A DNA stretch of 64,000 bases from Bactericera cockerelli (GCA_024516035.1 CM044955.1:55765257-55829256); one strand, 5' to 3'. Shown: positions 22,578-34,517, counted from the first letter of the stretch. A program made the numbers and translations. The notes: generated by a model not told the origin, from the sequence alone.

Positions 22578-22672
22578 TTGATCAGACTTTGTTTACCTAC
22601 CTTTAATTAATTATACCCTCTCACTGTACCTGTATATAAAAATTGTAAATAAAGTTTGATCAAAATTGTTTA
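22578..22672 (-). mobile_element. short TIR MITE, copy 1
   Basis: The ends TTGATCAGACTTTGTTTAC and GTAAATAAAGTTTGATCAA are inverted repeats. Its reverse complement is related to 55148-55229 across the termini and flanks. Confidence 0.6.
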
Positions 22673-23036
22673 ATAATAATATGCTGATCATATTGATGTT
22701 TTCTTGAAAATGAATATAATTCTGATAACAAGAATAGTGATGAATATGATAGCATCATGAGCAACTTACAGGAGAATGGTTAGTCCCCATTTCTGCACGT
22801 AGCGACAATATTTCGCACACTACTCGGCAGAAACTTGAAAGACTGGGTACAAAAGCAAGAGAGCTTCTTGAAAGTAACTCTTAACGACCCTGCAAACTTA
22901 AACCTTTGTTCAGAAGCGTTTCACTTCGAGAGCTTTTCTGAGAACAAGAAGTGTCAAGTGTTTCCAGCTAATGGAATGAGAAACATTAAAGCGAGCTTGG
23001 TATTTATGTGAAGCAGTCAAAATTAGTGCTCTCCCC

Positions 23037-24305
23037 TTGGTGTTGTTGCTGATGTACATTGTGAAGTCTTCTTGTCTGATGTCTTCTTACTGTCTTTGTA
23101 CAGTATGTACTTGTATATCCTATGCGTTGGAGTATATACACATGTACTTTTATATCCTTTTTCATCATGTACTTTTATATCCTTTTTCATCATTACAGTG
23201 TCAAGGGCTTGTCTTGTTGCTGAATTATATACTTATTCCCCATGTACTTGTATGATATGTACGTTGGATAACTATGGTATTCTGTGAACGGTTTCTCCTT
23301 TTCGTTGAATTCTTTTTCCAGATATACATTCTGAAGTCTTTTTAATTGATGTCTTCTTACTCTCTCTGTAAAGTCTGCACTTGTATTTCCTATGCGTTCG
23401 GGTCTTTTTCTTCAATATAATGCAAAGGGCTTGTCTTGTCACTAAATTTTCTTCTCACTCTCTGTGTACTTGTATGTTTTACACGTTGGAGTCGTATTCC
23501 ATACTTATGGTATTTTGTGTACAGCTTGTCCTATCCGTTGAATTATTTTTCTTGATGTAGATTGTGAAGTCTTATTGTCTCATGTCTTCTTACTCTCTCT
23601 GTACTTGATTGTCTTATGCGTTGGAGTCTTTTTCCTCATTATTATATTGTAAAGGTCTTGTCTTGCTGTGAAATATTCTTTTCTCCCAGTGTACTCGTAT
23701 GTCCTATACGTTGGAGTCTTATTCGTCATTATAATTATTGTGAAGTTCTTGTCTTACTGCTGAAATTTCTTCTCTCTCTGTGTAATTGTATATTCGTTAG
23801 ATTCTTGTTTCTTATAATAATGTAAAGGTCTGGTATTGTTGCTGATTTTTTTTTATAATTTATAGTCTCTACGTTCCTTCTATGCGTTTAAGTTTTGTTC
23901 CTCATTATATTGTTAAGGGAAAGGGTTGTTGCTGAATTTTCTTTTTTTAATTTCTAGTCTCTACGGTCTTTCTATGCGTTGAAGTTTTGTTCATCATTAT
24001 ATTGTAAAGGAAAAGGGTTTTTCTTGTTGCTGAATTTTCTACTAAGTCTATTGAGTCTCTTTGTACTCGTAAATTATATACATTGGAGACAAAACATGTT
24101 TCTCATGAAGTTTGTGAAAGGCTTGTCTTACTGTTGCACTTTCTTGTATTAAACTCTCTTTCTCTTGTTGCAATCGCTTTTATATTTGTATGTCCTATGC
24201 GTTGAAGTCTTTTCTTCATTATATTGTGAAATGCTGGTCTGAATGCTGACATTTCTTCTCTTTCTGTGTGCATAAATGTTCTTAACGTTAAAGTCTTGTT
24301 CATCA
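23037..24305 (+). repeat. degenerate tandem array, unit about 110 bp
   Basis: About twelve imperfect units share the order: gtcttgttgctgaa, ttcttctctct, tgtacttgtatgtcctatgc, gttggagtctt, ttcctcattatattgtaaag. The divergence between units indicates an old array. No function visible. Confidence 0.82.
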
Positions 24306-24889
24306 TGTATTTTTTTATATTTATAAAAAAGGATTAAATTTAAAATAAGACAGACCCTACCTAAAGTCGGAGATTCAACCAATGAGAGCTCACTATTATC
24401 TCCACTTGAAAGACAGTCTGGTTTGTCTTAAAATTTTATTACTTTAATCCTGTTTTATAATTCGGTCCATTTTTGACAGAAATGATGTTCTATTCGTTGG
24501 GACCCGCACTAACGAATTTCCGCCTTCACCTGATTGCCAGAGCTCTATGAATGAGACTACCTCTGCTCGGGAACATAAATAGTACAGAAGGACATAAAAC
24601 ATTATAGTACAAACAATAAATTACTGCAGGAAATGAAATGAGAGCTAGGAAAAATAAAGTAGAAAAACTCGAGAGAGAAAAAGGAAATTTGAGAGGAAGA
24701 AGAACGAAAAAGAATTTTATATTTATAGTAAGAACTAGAAACATTATTACATCATATTATCGTTTTTAATAGACTTGTGGAGCACTGAGCCAAGAAAATA
24801 GACTTGGTTAAGATAGTATTTAATTAAGAAAAGGTTTATATGCAGTATTTGATTAAAAGTAAGTAGACCAGATGCATTTCAGTATTAGC

Positions 24890-24992
24890 CAATTTGGGTT
24901 GAGGTTAAATGGGTAGCTGGTACGATTCCCAGCGGATAGAGGGTAAAACCCGCGTCCTGACCATCTCAAAGCAGGACGATAAAACCAAACAG
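24890..24992 (+). mobile_element. SINE body fragment (shared 5S/tRNA family)
   Basis: Carries gggtagctggtacgattccc then agcggatagagggtaaaacc and the cctga..atct...caggac hairpin, as at 63800-63895. The head is missing. Confidence 0.7.
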
Positions 24993-25391
24993 AATGAACT
25001 GGTTCAAATAGATATAAAAAAAAACTTTCCTTTTTATAGGATCAGGAAAGTAAAAACACAAGTTTAGTACCTATCAATATTTCCAGTCTTGGATTCCAAA
25101 CCACCCGACTTCGGTTTACGACCCTGCTGCATTATCAATATGTTCAAAATATAATCAAAACTTTGCCAGAAAATAAACATAAAGAAACTTTTTATATGAA
25201 CCCAACCTAAAGAGACTGAAAAACTTATGTTTGAATTACCTATAAAATAATAGGTATTTCTTTCGTTACGATTTTTTAAGGAACAGCAAGTCAATATTTT
25301 TTATCATTCTTCTGGACATTTGATTTTGAAGAGATTACATAGATCAATATAGAATAAGGGCAAAATTTTCAAACAGGATAATTGTTAAGAA

Positions 25392-25460
25392 AATAATAAA
25401 AATATCGCCTTCTCTATATATTCCCCAATCAGGACTATTAAAGTCCCGTTATTTGTTTCA
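25392..25460 (-). mobile_element. SINE family A, 3' fragment
   Basis: The minus strand carries gggactttaatagtcctgat and an aggcgatatt-like end followed by a TTA tail, as in the family-A copies at 34161 and 58087. Confidence 0.55.
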
Positions 25461-26149
25461 AAATTTGGCCCAGTATGTATACATTGTATATTGATCATTT
25501 TCTGCGTTCCTTTTACTTTTGGAATTTCATGAGAATCGTAAAGTTTAAGCAAATGCCGGATAAAAGCTGGTTTTTTAAAGCTATAAAAAAAACACAACAG
25601 AACATTATTTTATATTGTGAGGAAAGTAGGGATTTTAAAAAAAAAATGAGAATTTCCTCAATTTTGAGGTAAAAACCGATGAAAGAATTGGGCTAAGTAA
25701 TTGCTTGACTTGATAGAATTTGGACGAAATAACAATCAATAATGGGAGGAAAAAAGTTACCTTACCAAAATGAAAAAGATTTTTTTTTTTTTTAACAATG
25801 AAATTTTAATTTTTTAAATAGATGATTAATTGAATCATAATAATATTTTTTAACAATTAGAAATTAATTTATAACAATTAATTGAATCAATTCCGAAAAA
25901 GCATAATACTATTACGTAAAACTTGGGTTCTTTTACAAAAGTAAATTTAATTATTTAACATTAATCATAATTTATATTATCTAACAATGCAAAATAAAAT
26001 TGTTAGATAATAATGTTTAATAACTTCTTCAGCTCATCTCTGTAGCGTGGAATGTTGTAATTTTATTTTGAGTTTAAACAACATTTTTTTTATTATTTTT
26101 TAAAAATAATATTAATAATTATGTAGGGAAACCTATTGATAAGTCTTAT

Positions 26150-27265
26150 ATGCAACGTGTCTTGGACTGTGCAGAAGATGCTTATCAACCCCTGAGTATG
26201 GCACTAAAATCAAAATTTATACCTGACATTTTTGGTGGTCCAACTTCCGATGCTGAAACAGCTCTGTGCACATTACCGGTTGGTAAAGCTGGGCTTGGAA
26301 TACATGATCCGATCAAATTGTGTAAAGTAAACTTTGAAACTTCTAGTGAAGGATGCAAGACGCTTTCAAGAGCTATAATTGATGGTACCCAATTAAATAT
26401 AACTGAGCATAGTAAGAGTATGGTAGTTGCAAGAAATGAAGGAAGAAAAAAGAAATGCCTCTTAGATGACCAACTTTTAAATGACACAATGAAAAAATTC
26501 CCACTTCAGAAACAAAGAACAATTGAGAGATCAATCACAGATGTGGCCAAAACTAAGATATCTGGTTGGTTATCCGCGTTACCATTACAGAAAGACCATT
26601 TTGATCTATCCACCTTTGAATTCCGCGATGCACTTGCAGTAAGATACAATCGAACACCAGTTGTGATGCCCTCGTCTTGTGATGGTTGTGGCGAGAAGCA
26701 TTTCACGCTTAATCATGCGCTCTGCTGCAAGACAGGTGGCTTAATCACACGTCGTCACAATGAGGTGCGTGATCTCCTTGGAGAATTTTGTCAGAAAGCG
26801 TGGGGAAATTGTGTGAAAGAACCTATCATATCAGAAGAAGCTCCTGGCCTAAGAGGCGATTTGGCTGTACGTGGCGTTTGGGAGGCTCAGAGGGAGGCGT
26901 TATTTGATATCCGTGTTGTTGACACCGACGCTCCCTCCTACGTCTCTCGAAGCGTCAAGAGTGTATTATCAAGCGCTGAGGAAGAGAAGAAGCGAAAATA
27001 TGTTCAAGCTTGCGAGCAACGTCATGCGACTTTCACTCCACTCGTAACATCCGTGGATGGCATGTTTGGTCCTCAAATGGCGTCTTTCGTGAATGTACTA
27101 GGAGAACGGCTGTCCCAAAAATGGAATAGACCCCCAGGATTGATTTTAGGCTGGATCCGGGCCCGAGTTCAAATAGCAATCATCAGGGCATCCAGTATGT
27201 GTATCAGAGGAGCCCGGACCAGATTTCGTTCTGGGGAAAGTCTATTAGGATATGAAGAGTACTAA
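26150..27265 (+). pseudogene. C-terminal region of a non-LTR retrotransposon polyprotein (zinc knuckle plus restriction-like endonuclease)
   Basis: An uninterrupted 371-codon frame. Residues 177-193 form a CX2CX8HX3C knuckle (CDGCGEKHFTLNHALCC). About 40 residues later, RGDLAVRG and EALFDIRV (Asp237, Asp253) fit the D...D-hydrophobic core of a PD-(D/E)XK-type endonuclease. The C-terminus continues with a helical region ending near MCIRGARTRFRSG. A knuckle followed by a restriction-like endonuclease is the C-terminal arrangement of early-branching non-LTR elements (R2/R4/CRE type), where it nicks the target DNA. The reverse transcriptase that should precede it is not visible upstream, so the copy is 5'-truncated. 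The first Met is probably internal and the frame stays open a little further up. No stop has accumulated in 1.1 kb, suggesting a fairly young copy. It could instead belong to another RT-associated family. Not related by sequence to 34518-36034. Confidence 0.62.
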
Positions 27266-27879
27266 GACCGAGCACAAATGTAAATCCTGATGAATATGTT
27301 GTTGATGAATATGTTCATTATTTTAAATATAGTTGTCATTGAGTTTATACGTATGTACCTATTGATAAGTCTGAAAACTACAGTTTCCAAAAGCGCCCAT
27401 TTTTGACTACAACTCACACTACGATACAGTTTAAAATACGAGTATTACAGCAGATAAGTTTCTATACTTTGTTTAGAGGTATCTATGTATACAACTATTT
27501 TTATGTGCCTATTTTGCAGTATTTAATCACTAATTCTCTTTACATAGGAACTATATAAATCTGTGGTGAATTAGTAAAAAGTTACGATTATTATTATTAT
27601 TAATCTATAATATCAATTATAAAAGTTTTTGAACCTCCCTGCCCCAGATACCTGCCTTTCTGCCTAATCCCTTTTTTATGTCTCTTTCTCTCTTTCTCTC
27701 CATTATCTCTTCCTAAATCTATTTCTCCCCCTCCCATATCCCTCCTTATCTTTTAAGTTAAATGACTAGAGCGTGAATACTAAATTTTTTCCAAACAAAA
27801 TACAAGAAGCTTTTACATTATTGCCCGTTTCCACATCATCTTTCTCTTTCCCATCATTCTCATCAAAATGTCTTTCTCT

Positions 27880-28262
27880 CTCCTCATCACTTTTCAATAT
27901 CTCTTTTTTTCTCCTCATCACTCTCTTCAATATCTCTCTCCCTCATCACTCTCTTCAATGTCTCTTTCTCTTTCCTCATCACTCTCTTCAATATCTCTTT
28001 CTCTTTCCTCATCACTCTCTTCAATATCTCTTTCTCTTTCCTCATCACTCTCTTCAATATCTCTTTCTCTTTCCTCATCACTCTCTTCAATATCTCTTTC
28101 TCTTTCCTCATCACTCTCTTCGATATCTCTTTCTCTTTCATCATCATTATCTTCAATATCTCTTTCTCTCTCCTCATCACTCTCTTCAATATTTCTTTCT
28201 CTTTCCTCATCACTCTCTTCAATATCTCTTTCTCTTCCCTCATTGCTTTCTTCTCATCACTC
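27880..28262. repeat. 33-bp pyrimidine minisatellite
   Basis: The unit is TCTCTTCAATATCTCTTTCT plus CTTTCCTCATCAC, about eleven copies. Because 33 is a multiple of 3, several frames stay open on both strands, but the products are simple repeats and not genes. Confidence 0.93.
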
Positions 28263-28561
28263 TCACCTCTCTCTATTACTCGCAATTCTGTTCCCCCCAT
28301 GTCTTCTTCTACCCATTCCTTGGGGAAATCTTTTTACCGTCCCTTTCAAAACCCATTTTTCGTGGAGTAAATGTCATTGAGCGAACCACAAACTTGACTT
28401 CTTCTCTTTCTATTTATAGTTCACCTGTTTAGTCCTTCTGGATTTTTTTTTTTTTTTTGCCACCTCAATTTTTTCCGTTATTTGGCTAAGCACAGGTAGG
28501 TATTTTTCTTTTTATACCGTGAGCACTTCATATATTTCACTGTTCATGGACTGTCGTTACT

Positions 28562-28819
28562 TTTTTTTTAAGTGGGGTTTAACGTCGCTTTCAACTGCCA
28601 TGGTCATATCAATACGGGGGTTTCACCCTCCATTCGCAGGAAACTCACAAACCTGCTACTCACATTGACCTCACCCAGCCTGAGTGGGGCCGGGAAAAGC
28701 CAGCGTCACGAGAATTAGAATTTGAATGGTCACCCATCCAAGTCTTAACCTCGCTGGATGTCGCTTAACTTCGGTGTTCTGAAGGGAACCGGTGTATTCA
28801 ACATGCCATCGACGCTGGC
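28562..28819 (-). mobile_element. 5S rRNA-derived SINE, full length
   Basis: Read on the minus strand, 28819 to 28728 is 5S rRNA-like: GCCAGCGTCGATGGCATGTT, then GAATACACCGGTTCCC, ACCGAAGTTAAGCGACAT and ACTTGGATGGGTGACC. This covers the internal promoter used by RNA polymerase III. The body (28727-28562) contains ctcaggctgggtgaggtcaa and gcgaatggagggtgaaaccc and ends ttaaaccccacttaaaaaa. The head is truncated relative to a true 5S gene and fused to a body, so it is a SINE3-type element and not an rRNA gene. Other copies or fragments: 18729, 45661, 49291, 63032. Confidence 0.88.
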
Positions 28820-29277
28820 TTACTTTTTTTTATTAATCAAAAGCAGTTAGATAGTATATTTTTTTAAATTTAATTAATATACCTTAATACTTCTACATCT
28901 ACACATCTATAGTGTTCTAAACGTCTCGTAACGGAATCTATTTACTTTTGAATAATAAAGAAAAATAATAATGATACACTTGAAAATTTCAATTTGATTA
29001 GTTATTATGTTACATAAGTATTTACCATTAAATGGGTGGTGTGTATGACCATAGATGTTGACATGCACCACTATAATCTAATAAAAAATAGATAGATAGA
29101 TAGACCATTAAATGGACTGTGGCTTATACTATGACAGTTACTTATTTCTAAAATTATTATTCTATAATATACATATCAAAGGTCTCTTGTTCATTATTAT
29201 GCTGATAACAATTAAAGCAACATGGGGGTACCTCGTTCTGCAGGGAAAATACAGGTGCCTCGGAGTCCTGGGAATTA

Positions 29278-29480
29278 ATGAAGAATAGAAACGTGGCGGA
29301 GGGATCCGTTGGTTCGACTCCCACCCAGAGCATGAATTTTTCTTCATTAACTTGAGTTTGTGACCACATAATAATAAGACTCTGAGGGTTAGGTGGTAGA
29401 AAATGCTTTGAGCATTAACCTCGTCTGGTGGATACCTTCCACTAAAGAGTGTTATTATTACCTATTATTATTAGTATTAT
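29278..29480 (+). mobile_element. tRNA-headed SINE, family B, head partly lost
   Basis: A B-box-like GGTTCGACTCCC and stem end near 29310-29330 are followed by the family-B body (gtttgtgaccacataataat, ttaacctcgtctggtgg) and a TTA tail. Confidence 0.78.
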
Positions 29481-29821
29481 TACCTGCTGGAAGAGGCAAG
29501 TGAGTAGAGAAGTAAGAAGCTTACCTGTGCAGAGTGTTGAGAGATGTCTCTCACCTGCTGTGACCTGTCACTAAACTAAGTGACACGAAAAGTATTTTAG
29601 TGTCTGTTTTTTTAAGTGCAAGATTTTTGAATTTTACATTACATCCACTGAGTAGAAGTCTGAAAATCTCAAAATGCTCGTCGTAAAAAGTACTTTTACA
29701 TTCAACATAATGTAGCTAGGGATTCTAAATTGTGTGCATAAAGACTATCTTAAATTAATAATAGAGATAGACATACATAGTCACTTTTTGGACGTCTCAT
29801 TTTTTTTCCTTTTCTTTTTTT

Positions 29822-30010
29822 TCCAAGCGGGATTTAAAGTCATTTTAACTATAATGGTAATATCACCATGAAAAATTGGGGGTTGGCTTAATAATGCCAT
29901 TGTTCGAAATAAATACAATTTTCTATTGGAAAATTTTCCCCCAACTGGTAATCAAACTCAGGATCTCTGGACTACGGGCAGTAGTCACATCTGTTTAATC
30001 ACGGAGGTTG
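29822..30010 (-). mobile_element. tRNA-headed SINE with 5S-family tail
   Basis: Minus strand: the head cctccgtgattaaacagatg then gactactgcccgtagtccag, agatcctgagtttgattacc matches the tRNA-derived head of the SINE at 63704. The tail (minus strand, atggtgatattaccattata then gttaaaatgactttaaatcc) resembles the tail of the 5S-headed SINEs. Confidence 0.62.
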
Positions 30011-30584
30011 TATCCAGGTTTAACAACTATGTTATTATTATTATTGCATTCATTTCATTGCAAATTAACTTCTGTGTCATTCTGCACTCAGCCATTTTGA
30101 TAATGTCATTCCATGCTCATTGTTTCCTGAACATTTGTGTGCAATATCAGGAAGACAAAACCGGGACTGTTAAAACCGTGACGTCACAAAGCTATGTTGT
30201 TGCACAAACTTAAAATATTTCGATGGAAACATTTCCAAACTTCCGTTTCATCGCTTCTCTGTAAAGCTCAAAACTCTGGTTGAAACAGGGACTGGTATAG
30301 GGAGCTGCTGGTAGCATTGTACAAAATCATGCCAACGTCAGAGAGAGAGTGGTAACCTGCTGCCTTGTTAGTGGTTCTTCATAAGTATTTACATTTAATT
30401 TCAATTTACAAACAATTAGTACAGAAAAAGAAATATAAATATGTGTAAAAAGATCGTCATCATCATAGGGTGGCGTCATCGTGAACGATGGTAGCCAGAC
30501 AGTGGAGGAATGACTCAGCACTTCTACAAGGAGGCTAATAACTGACAAGGGGCCCCAGAATCAAGCCAATGCTAGTCTACTCCC

Positions 30585-30720
30585 TGTTTATAGTCCCCCA
30601 GCTAGACTGCTGGTCTACTTCGTTTATAGTCCCCCAGCCAGACTGCTGGTCTACTTCCCGTTTACAGTCCCCCAGCCAGACTGCTGGTCTACTCCCTGTT
30701 TATAGTCCCCCAGCGAGACA
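30585..30720 (+). repeat. 38-bp minisatellite, about four units
   Basis: Units contain tatagtcccccagccagact and gctggtctact..ctgttta. Confidence 0.9.
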
Positions 30721-31710
30721 AAGCCAGACACAAAGAAAAAAAAAATCAGTGAAATATTCAAATTGAAATGAAAAGATATTTACACAAAAACAATAATAGA
30801 ATTGCTTGTAAATTTTGGGGAAGCTTTGTTATTTGTATAAAAATACAAAGTCGTTTGAGTTCCATGCAAGGTAAAAAAAGTTTGTCTTTCGTGACATCTC
30901 TCAAAGTTATAAATTATGGGTCACATGAGCCAATATCTTAATTTTTGGTTTTATTGTGATTACGCTCTCTATTAGGGTGAAAGTTATAGACAGAATCAAG
31001 AACAGACTTAAGTCATGACTTAATGCTCGTGTTGACCCCCCAGCTCCTAAATGTGAAGTATTGTGACACTTCTCACTCATCAGAGGGGAGTTATACTACG
31101 AGATGGACAGAGAGGTATTACTAAAACGTCTATTATTTCCGCCCTAGGCATATTTATTTGGTATTTACTATTTGTATTGATATTATTGTAAATAAAAATT
31201 GTTTAAAAAAAAATAATTAGCTTAATTAAGATCTCCGGTTATTTATGGTTTATTCTGCAATGATAATGGTATTAGGTTCACCTTATAAATTCATTTTTCT
31301 ACTAATTAAAAAGCCCTAATCCGTTTTCTTGGCCCCACTTTGGCCCCATTTCGGCCCTGCTACAGGAATAAACTATTAATATCCACACCGTAAATCACCA
31401 GGAACTAAAGGAGCCCGCGTGACATACATGTTCGCATTCTCTAGCTGAGATTTATGCATCTCGCAAATATGAGATTTCGCAAGTTCCAGGTGACTTTCGT
31501 TTCTGCAAGAATAAAAATGTGATGCAGTTGAAAATGACGAGTTTAAATTTCAATAAATTGAAATCTAGGAAAGGTATGAAAGTATGTTTGTTGTCTGTTC
31601 CTCAGTAAATACCTAAATAAATAAATAGAATAGAATATAATATACCTTGTTTATACTGCCGAGGTAAGACTGAAAAGTACCTTTACTCCAGCAGTCAAAT
31701 AGGTCTTATA

Positions 31711-32704
31711 CAGGGTGGGGCAAAAGTCTGGAAACCCCTAAATAACTTTCGAATGGAATCTTCGGTAAAATTTTAACTTTGTACAGTACACCGGAGTAAT
31801 AAGACCTTCTTTTAGAGTGGGGCCGAGTTTTATTACCAGCCTCCATGTCGGGGCCAGGCGGGCCAACTTCATTTTTTTAAAGACGAACCCCCACCTTGCG
31901 ATACATTTTTGGAAAGGTCTATAAATAAGAAATACTTTCGTGCAAATTTTATTTTTTTAATTAACTGTTTGCAAATGGCGTCCAACTTTGTGTATGCAGT
32001 GTAAAGTATGGAAACCCCTGAATATCTTTCGAAAGAGCTTTTTCAGTAAATTTAAAATTGTGTACGGTAATCCGTGGTAATAAGTAGATCCGTGATAAAG
32101 GTGAAAACTATTCAGAGGTTTCCATACTTTACACTGCATACACAATTTTCCAATAGACGCCATTTGAAAACAGTTAATATCAAAAAAATAAAATTTGCAC
32201 CAAAGTATTTTTTATTTAAAGACCAAAAATGTATCGCAAGGTGGGGTTTTCTATTTAAAAAATGAAGTTGGCCCCCCTGGCCCCAATATGTGGGCCGGTA
32301 AAAAAAATCGGCCTCATTCTAAAATAAGGTCTAATTACCACGGATTACCGTACAAAATTTTAAATTTACTGAGAAAGCCCTTTCGCAAGATACTCAGGGG
32401 TTCCCAGACTTTACACTGCATACACAAAGTTGGACGCCATTTGCAAACAGTCAATAAAATGAAATAAAATTTGCACCAAAGTATTTCTTATTTAGACACT
32501 TTTCCAAAAATGTATCGAAAGGTGGGGGTTCGTATTAAAAAAAATGAAGTTGGACCCCTGGCCCCGACATGGTGGCCGGTAACAAAAATCGGCCCCACTC
32601 TAAAAGAAGGTCTTATTACTCCGGTTTACCGTACAAATTTTAAATTTTACCGAAGAAGACATTCGAAAGTTATTCAGGGGTTTCCAGACTTTTGCCCCAC
32701 CCTG
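31711..32704. mobile_element. TA-flanked palindromic mariner-type MITE, copy 1
   Basis: Termini CAGGGTGGGGCAAAAGTCTG and its inverse, flanked by TA on both sides, as expected for Tc1/mariner insertion. Each arm contains two related sub-blocks of roughly 250 nt carrying ggccccgacatg-like, aatgtatcgcaaggtggggg and tttacactgcatacacaaag words, so nearly the whole 994 bp can fold back. No transposase is encoded. A second copy lies at 38996-39859. Confidence 0.85.
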
Positions 32705-33213
32705 TATATTTTATGGGATAAATAAATGTGTTTCTTTGTGTTATTAAATCACAATTTTAGTGGCTAGCGCATAACTGTAGGACCTTTCCTGTTACTTTTG
32801 CTTATAATTCCGGCACCAGTCGCTGCAAACATCGAAGTAGGTACTCATAATTCCTCACGAGGTATGAGAGGACCCCAGTCATCAAAGTAAAGAGCAAAAA
32901 AGAAAAAGATGAGCCTGAGATATTTAATACTTAAATTAGGCGCCATCGCCATTCACGGAGAAAACTATAGAAATTTTGACCTACAGATTGCGTCTAGCTT
33001 GAAATAATTTTGTTTTGAGAATTTTCTTGAAGTTGTTGCCTGTTCGGGGTCCAACCATACCTCGTGAGGAAAATTGAGTTGCTACTTTGATGTGAGCAGC
33101 GACTAGTGGCGGAATTATGGAATCAAATAAGGTGTTGAAATATTCAAAGAAAAAGAAGAAAATCTATAATTCTATAACTGCGCTACCCACTAAAATTGTG
33201 ATATAATACATTA

Positions 33214-33330
33214 GGTATGTAGTGAATATCTCATTTGGGATTTTTACCACATAATAATACGCCTTGGGCTTACTGCTGGAATAATGGGACTTAGTCCCGA
33301 TTGGGTAGTAAAAATCAGGCGATTATTATT
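33214..33330 (+). mobile_element. SINE family A, 5'-truncated
   Basis: Body words catttgggatttttaccaca, cttgggcttactgctggaat and an aggcgattattatt end, as at 34161 and 58087. The tRNA-like head is missing. Confidence 0.75.
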
Positions 33331-33711
33331 ATTTAATTATTGTAAAAATGAAACTCGATTACTCAGTAGTGAGAGTGCATTTCACATCCTAAAGCTAGCA
33401 CATAACTTTATCCTGTTAGGTACACTTCTTCAAGATTGGTGCTTTCTTCAACATAACACCCTCAGAACTGCTTAAAGTAAATAGATAAGGACCTAACCTT
33501 ATACCCTTCTGCCCTTCCCTAGAAGGAAACTTTGTACATTTATGGAATCTTCTCTTAAATCACTGTTTAACTCCCACTATAAACTATATCTAATTCTCTA
33601 ATAAATTAGAAATTCTCTAATAGATTTAACTTATTTGCGTATTATAAACCATTTGACTACCAGTGCACAAACGTGTTTTTTTGTTTTTCGAACAGAATTT
33701 TTCTGAAAAAA

Positions 33712-33850
33712 AAATAACAGAATTTTTTCTCATTAATTTGAGTTTGTGACCACATAATAATAGGAATTTGAGGGTTAGGTGGTAGAAAATGCTTTGAGCA
33801 TTAACCTCGCCTGGTGGTTACCTTCCACTAAAGAGTGTTATTATTATTAG
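33712..33850 (+). mobile_element. SINE family B, 5'-truncated
   Basis: Contains ttgagtttgtgaccacataa, the ggttaggtggtagaaaatgc segment and ttaacctcgcctggtggtta, with a (TTA) tail. The head is missing. Confidence 0.8.
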
Positions 33851-33895
33851 AACTTATAATCTATGTCAGTATGCACATCTGTATAGGTAACAAAT

Positions 33896-34146
33896 ATAGT
33901 CAGTTGAACCTGGATATCAGAGAAAACTGGACATCAGAGAAAACTGGATATAAGAGAAAAAAATATGTTCCCTTGAGTTCTCTTATATCAAGTTCGCCGG
34001 GAGGCGAGCGCTCGTCAAGTAGCACTCGCCACCGCCTATATTAACACGAAACAGAGTTTATTAATATGTATTTTGTTTTATTGTTTTCGCCCACTTTCCA
34101 CTAACTTTTATCAATTTTTATTTCATATTCGTCCAGGTTTGACTAT
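33896..34146. mobile_element. pogo/Tigger-like MITE, second copy
   Basis: The termini tagtcagttgaacctgg and ccaggtttgacta are inverted. Internal tatcagagaaaactgga repeats match the motif of 10010-10283. Non-coding. Confidence 0.58.
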
Positions 34147-34160
34147 AACTAGGTAGATTG

Positions 34161-34372
34161 TGTCCCGTTAGCTCAGTGGTAAAGGCGGCACTCTGTGAAT
34201 CCAGAGATTCCAGAGGTCGCGGGTTCAAAACCCAGCCGGGAAATGACATGTTATCCTCCCATTTGGGATTTTTACCACATAATAATATGTCTTGGGCTTA
34301 CTACTGGAATAATTTGACTTTATAAAAGTCATACTAGGGCAGTATAAATAAGGCGATATTATTTTTTTTGAT
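34161..34372 (+). mobile_element. tRNA-headed SINE, family A
   Basis: The head tgtcccgttagctcagtggt (A box) and gcgggttcaaaacccagccg (B box) is followed by a body nearly identical to 58087-58300. The tail is ATT/T-rich. The anticodon region does not form a normal stem, so it is not a tRNA gene. Confidence 0.85.
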
Positions 34373-34517
34373 ACATACATTTTACTACATGTAAAATAAA
34401 GGTAATACGTCAGTCTATGGGAAGAAGAAGAAGAATAATATTTATTTTTTAACAAATATTCATGCTGCCCACCATATGGTGGGTTGCTAACAATCACAGC
34501 ATAACAATCAATTTAAA

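Noticed and set aside
27773..28432. Long open frames on both strands (up to 219 codons)
   Set aside because: They run through the 33-bp minisatellite. A unit length divisible by 3 with few stops explains them, and the products are simple repeats.
28728..28819. 5S rRNA gene
   Set aside because: Only the 5' part of 5S is present and it is fused to a SINE body; other damaged copies occur in the window.
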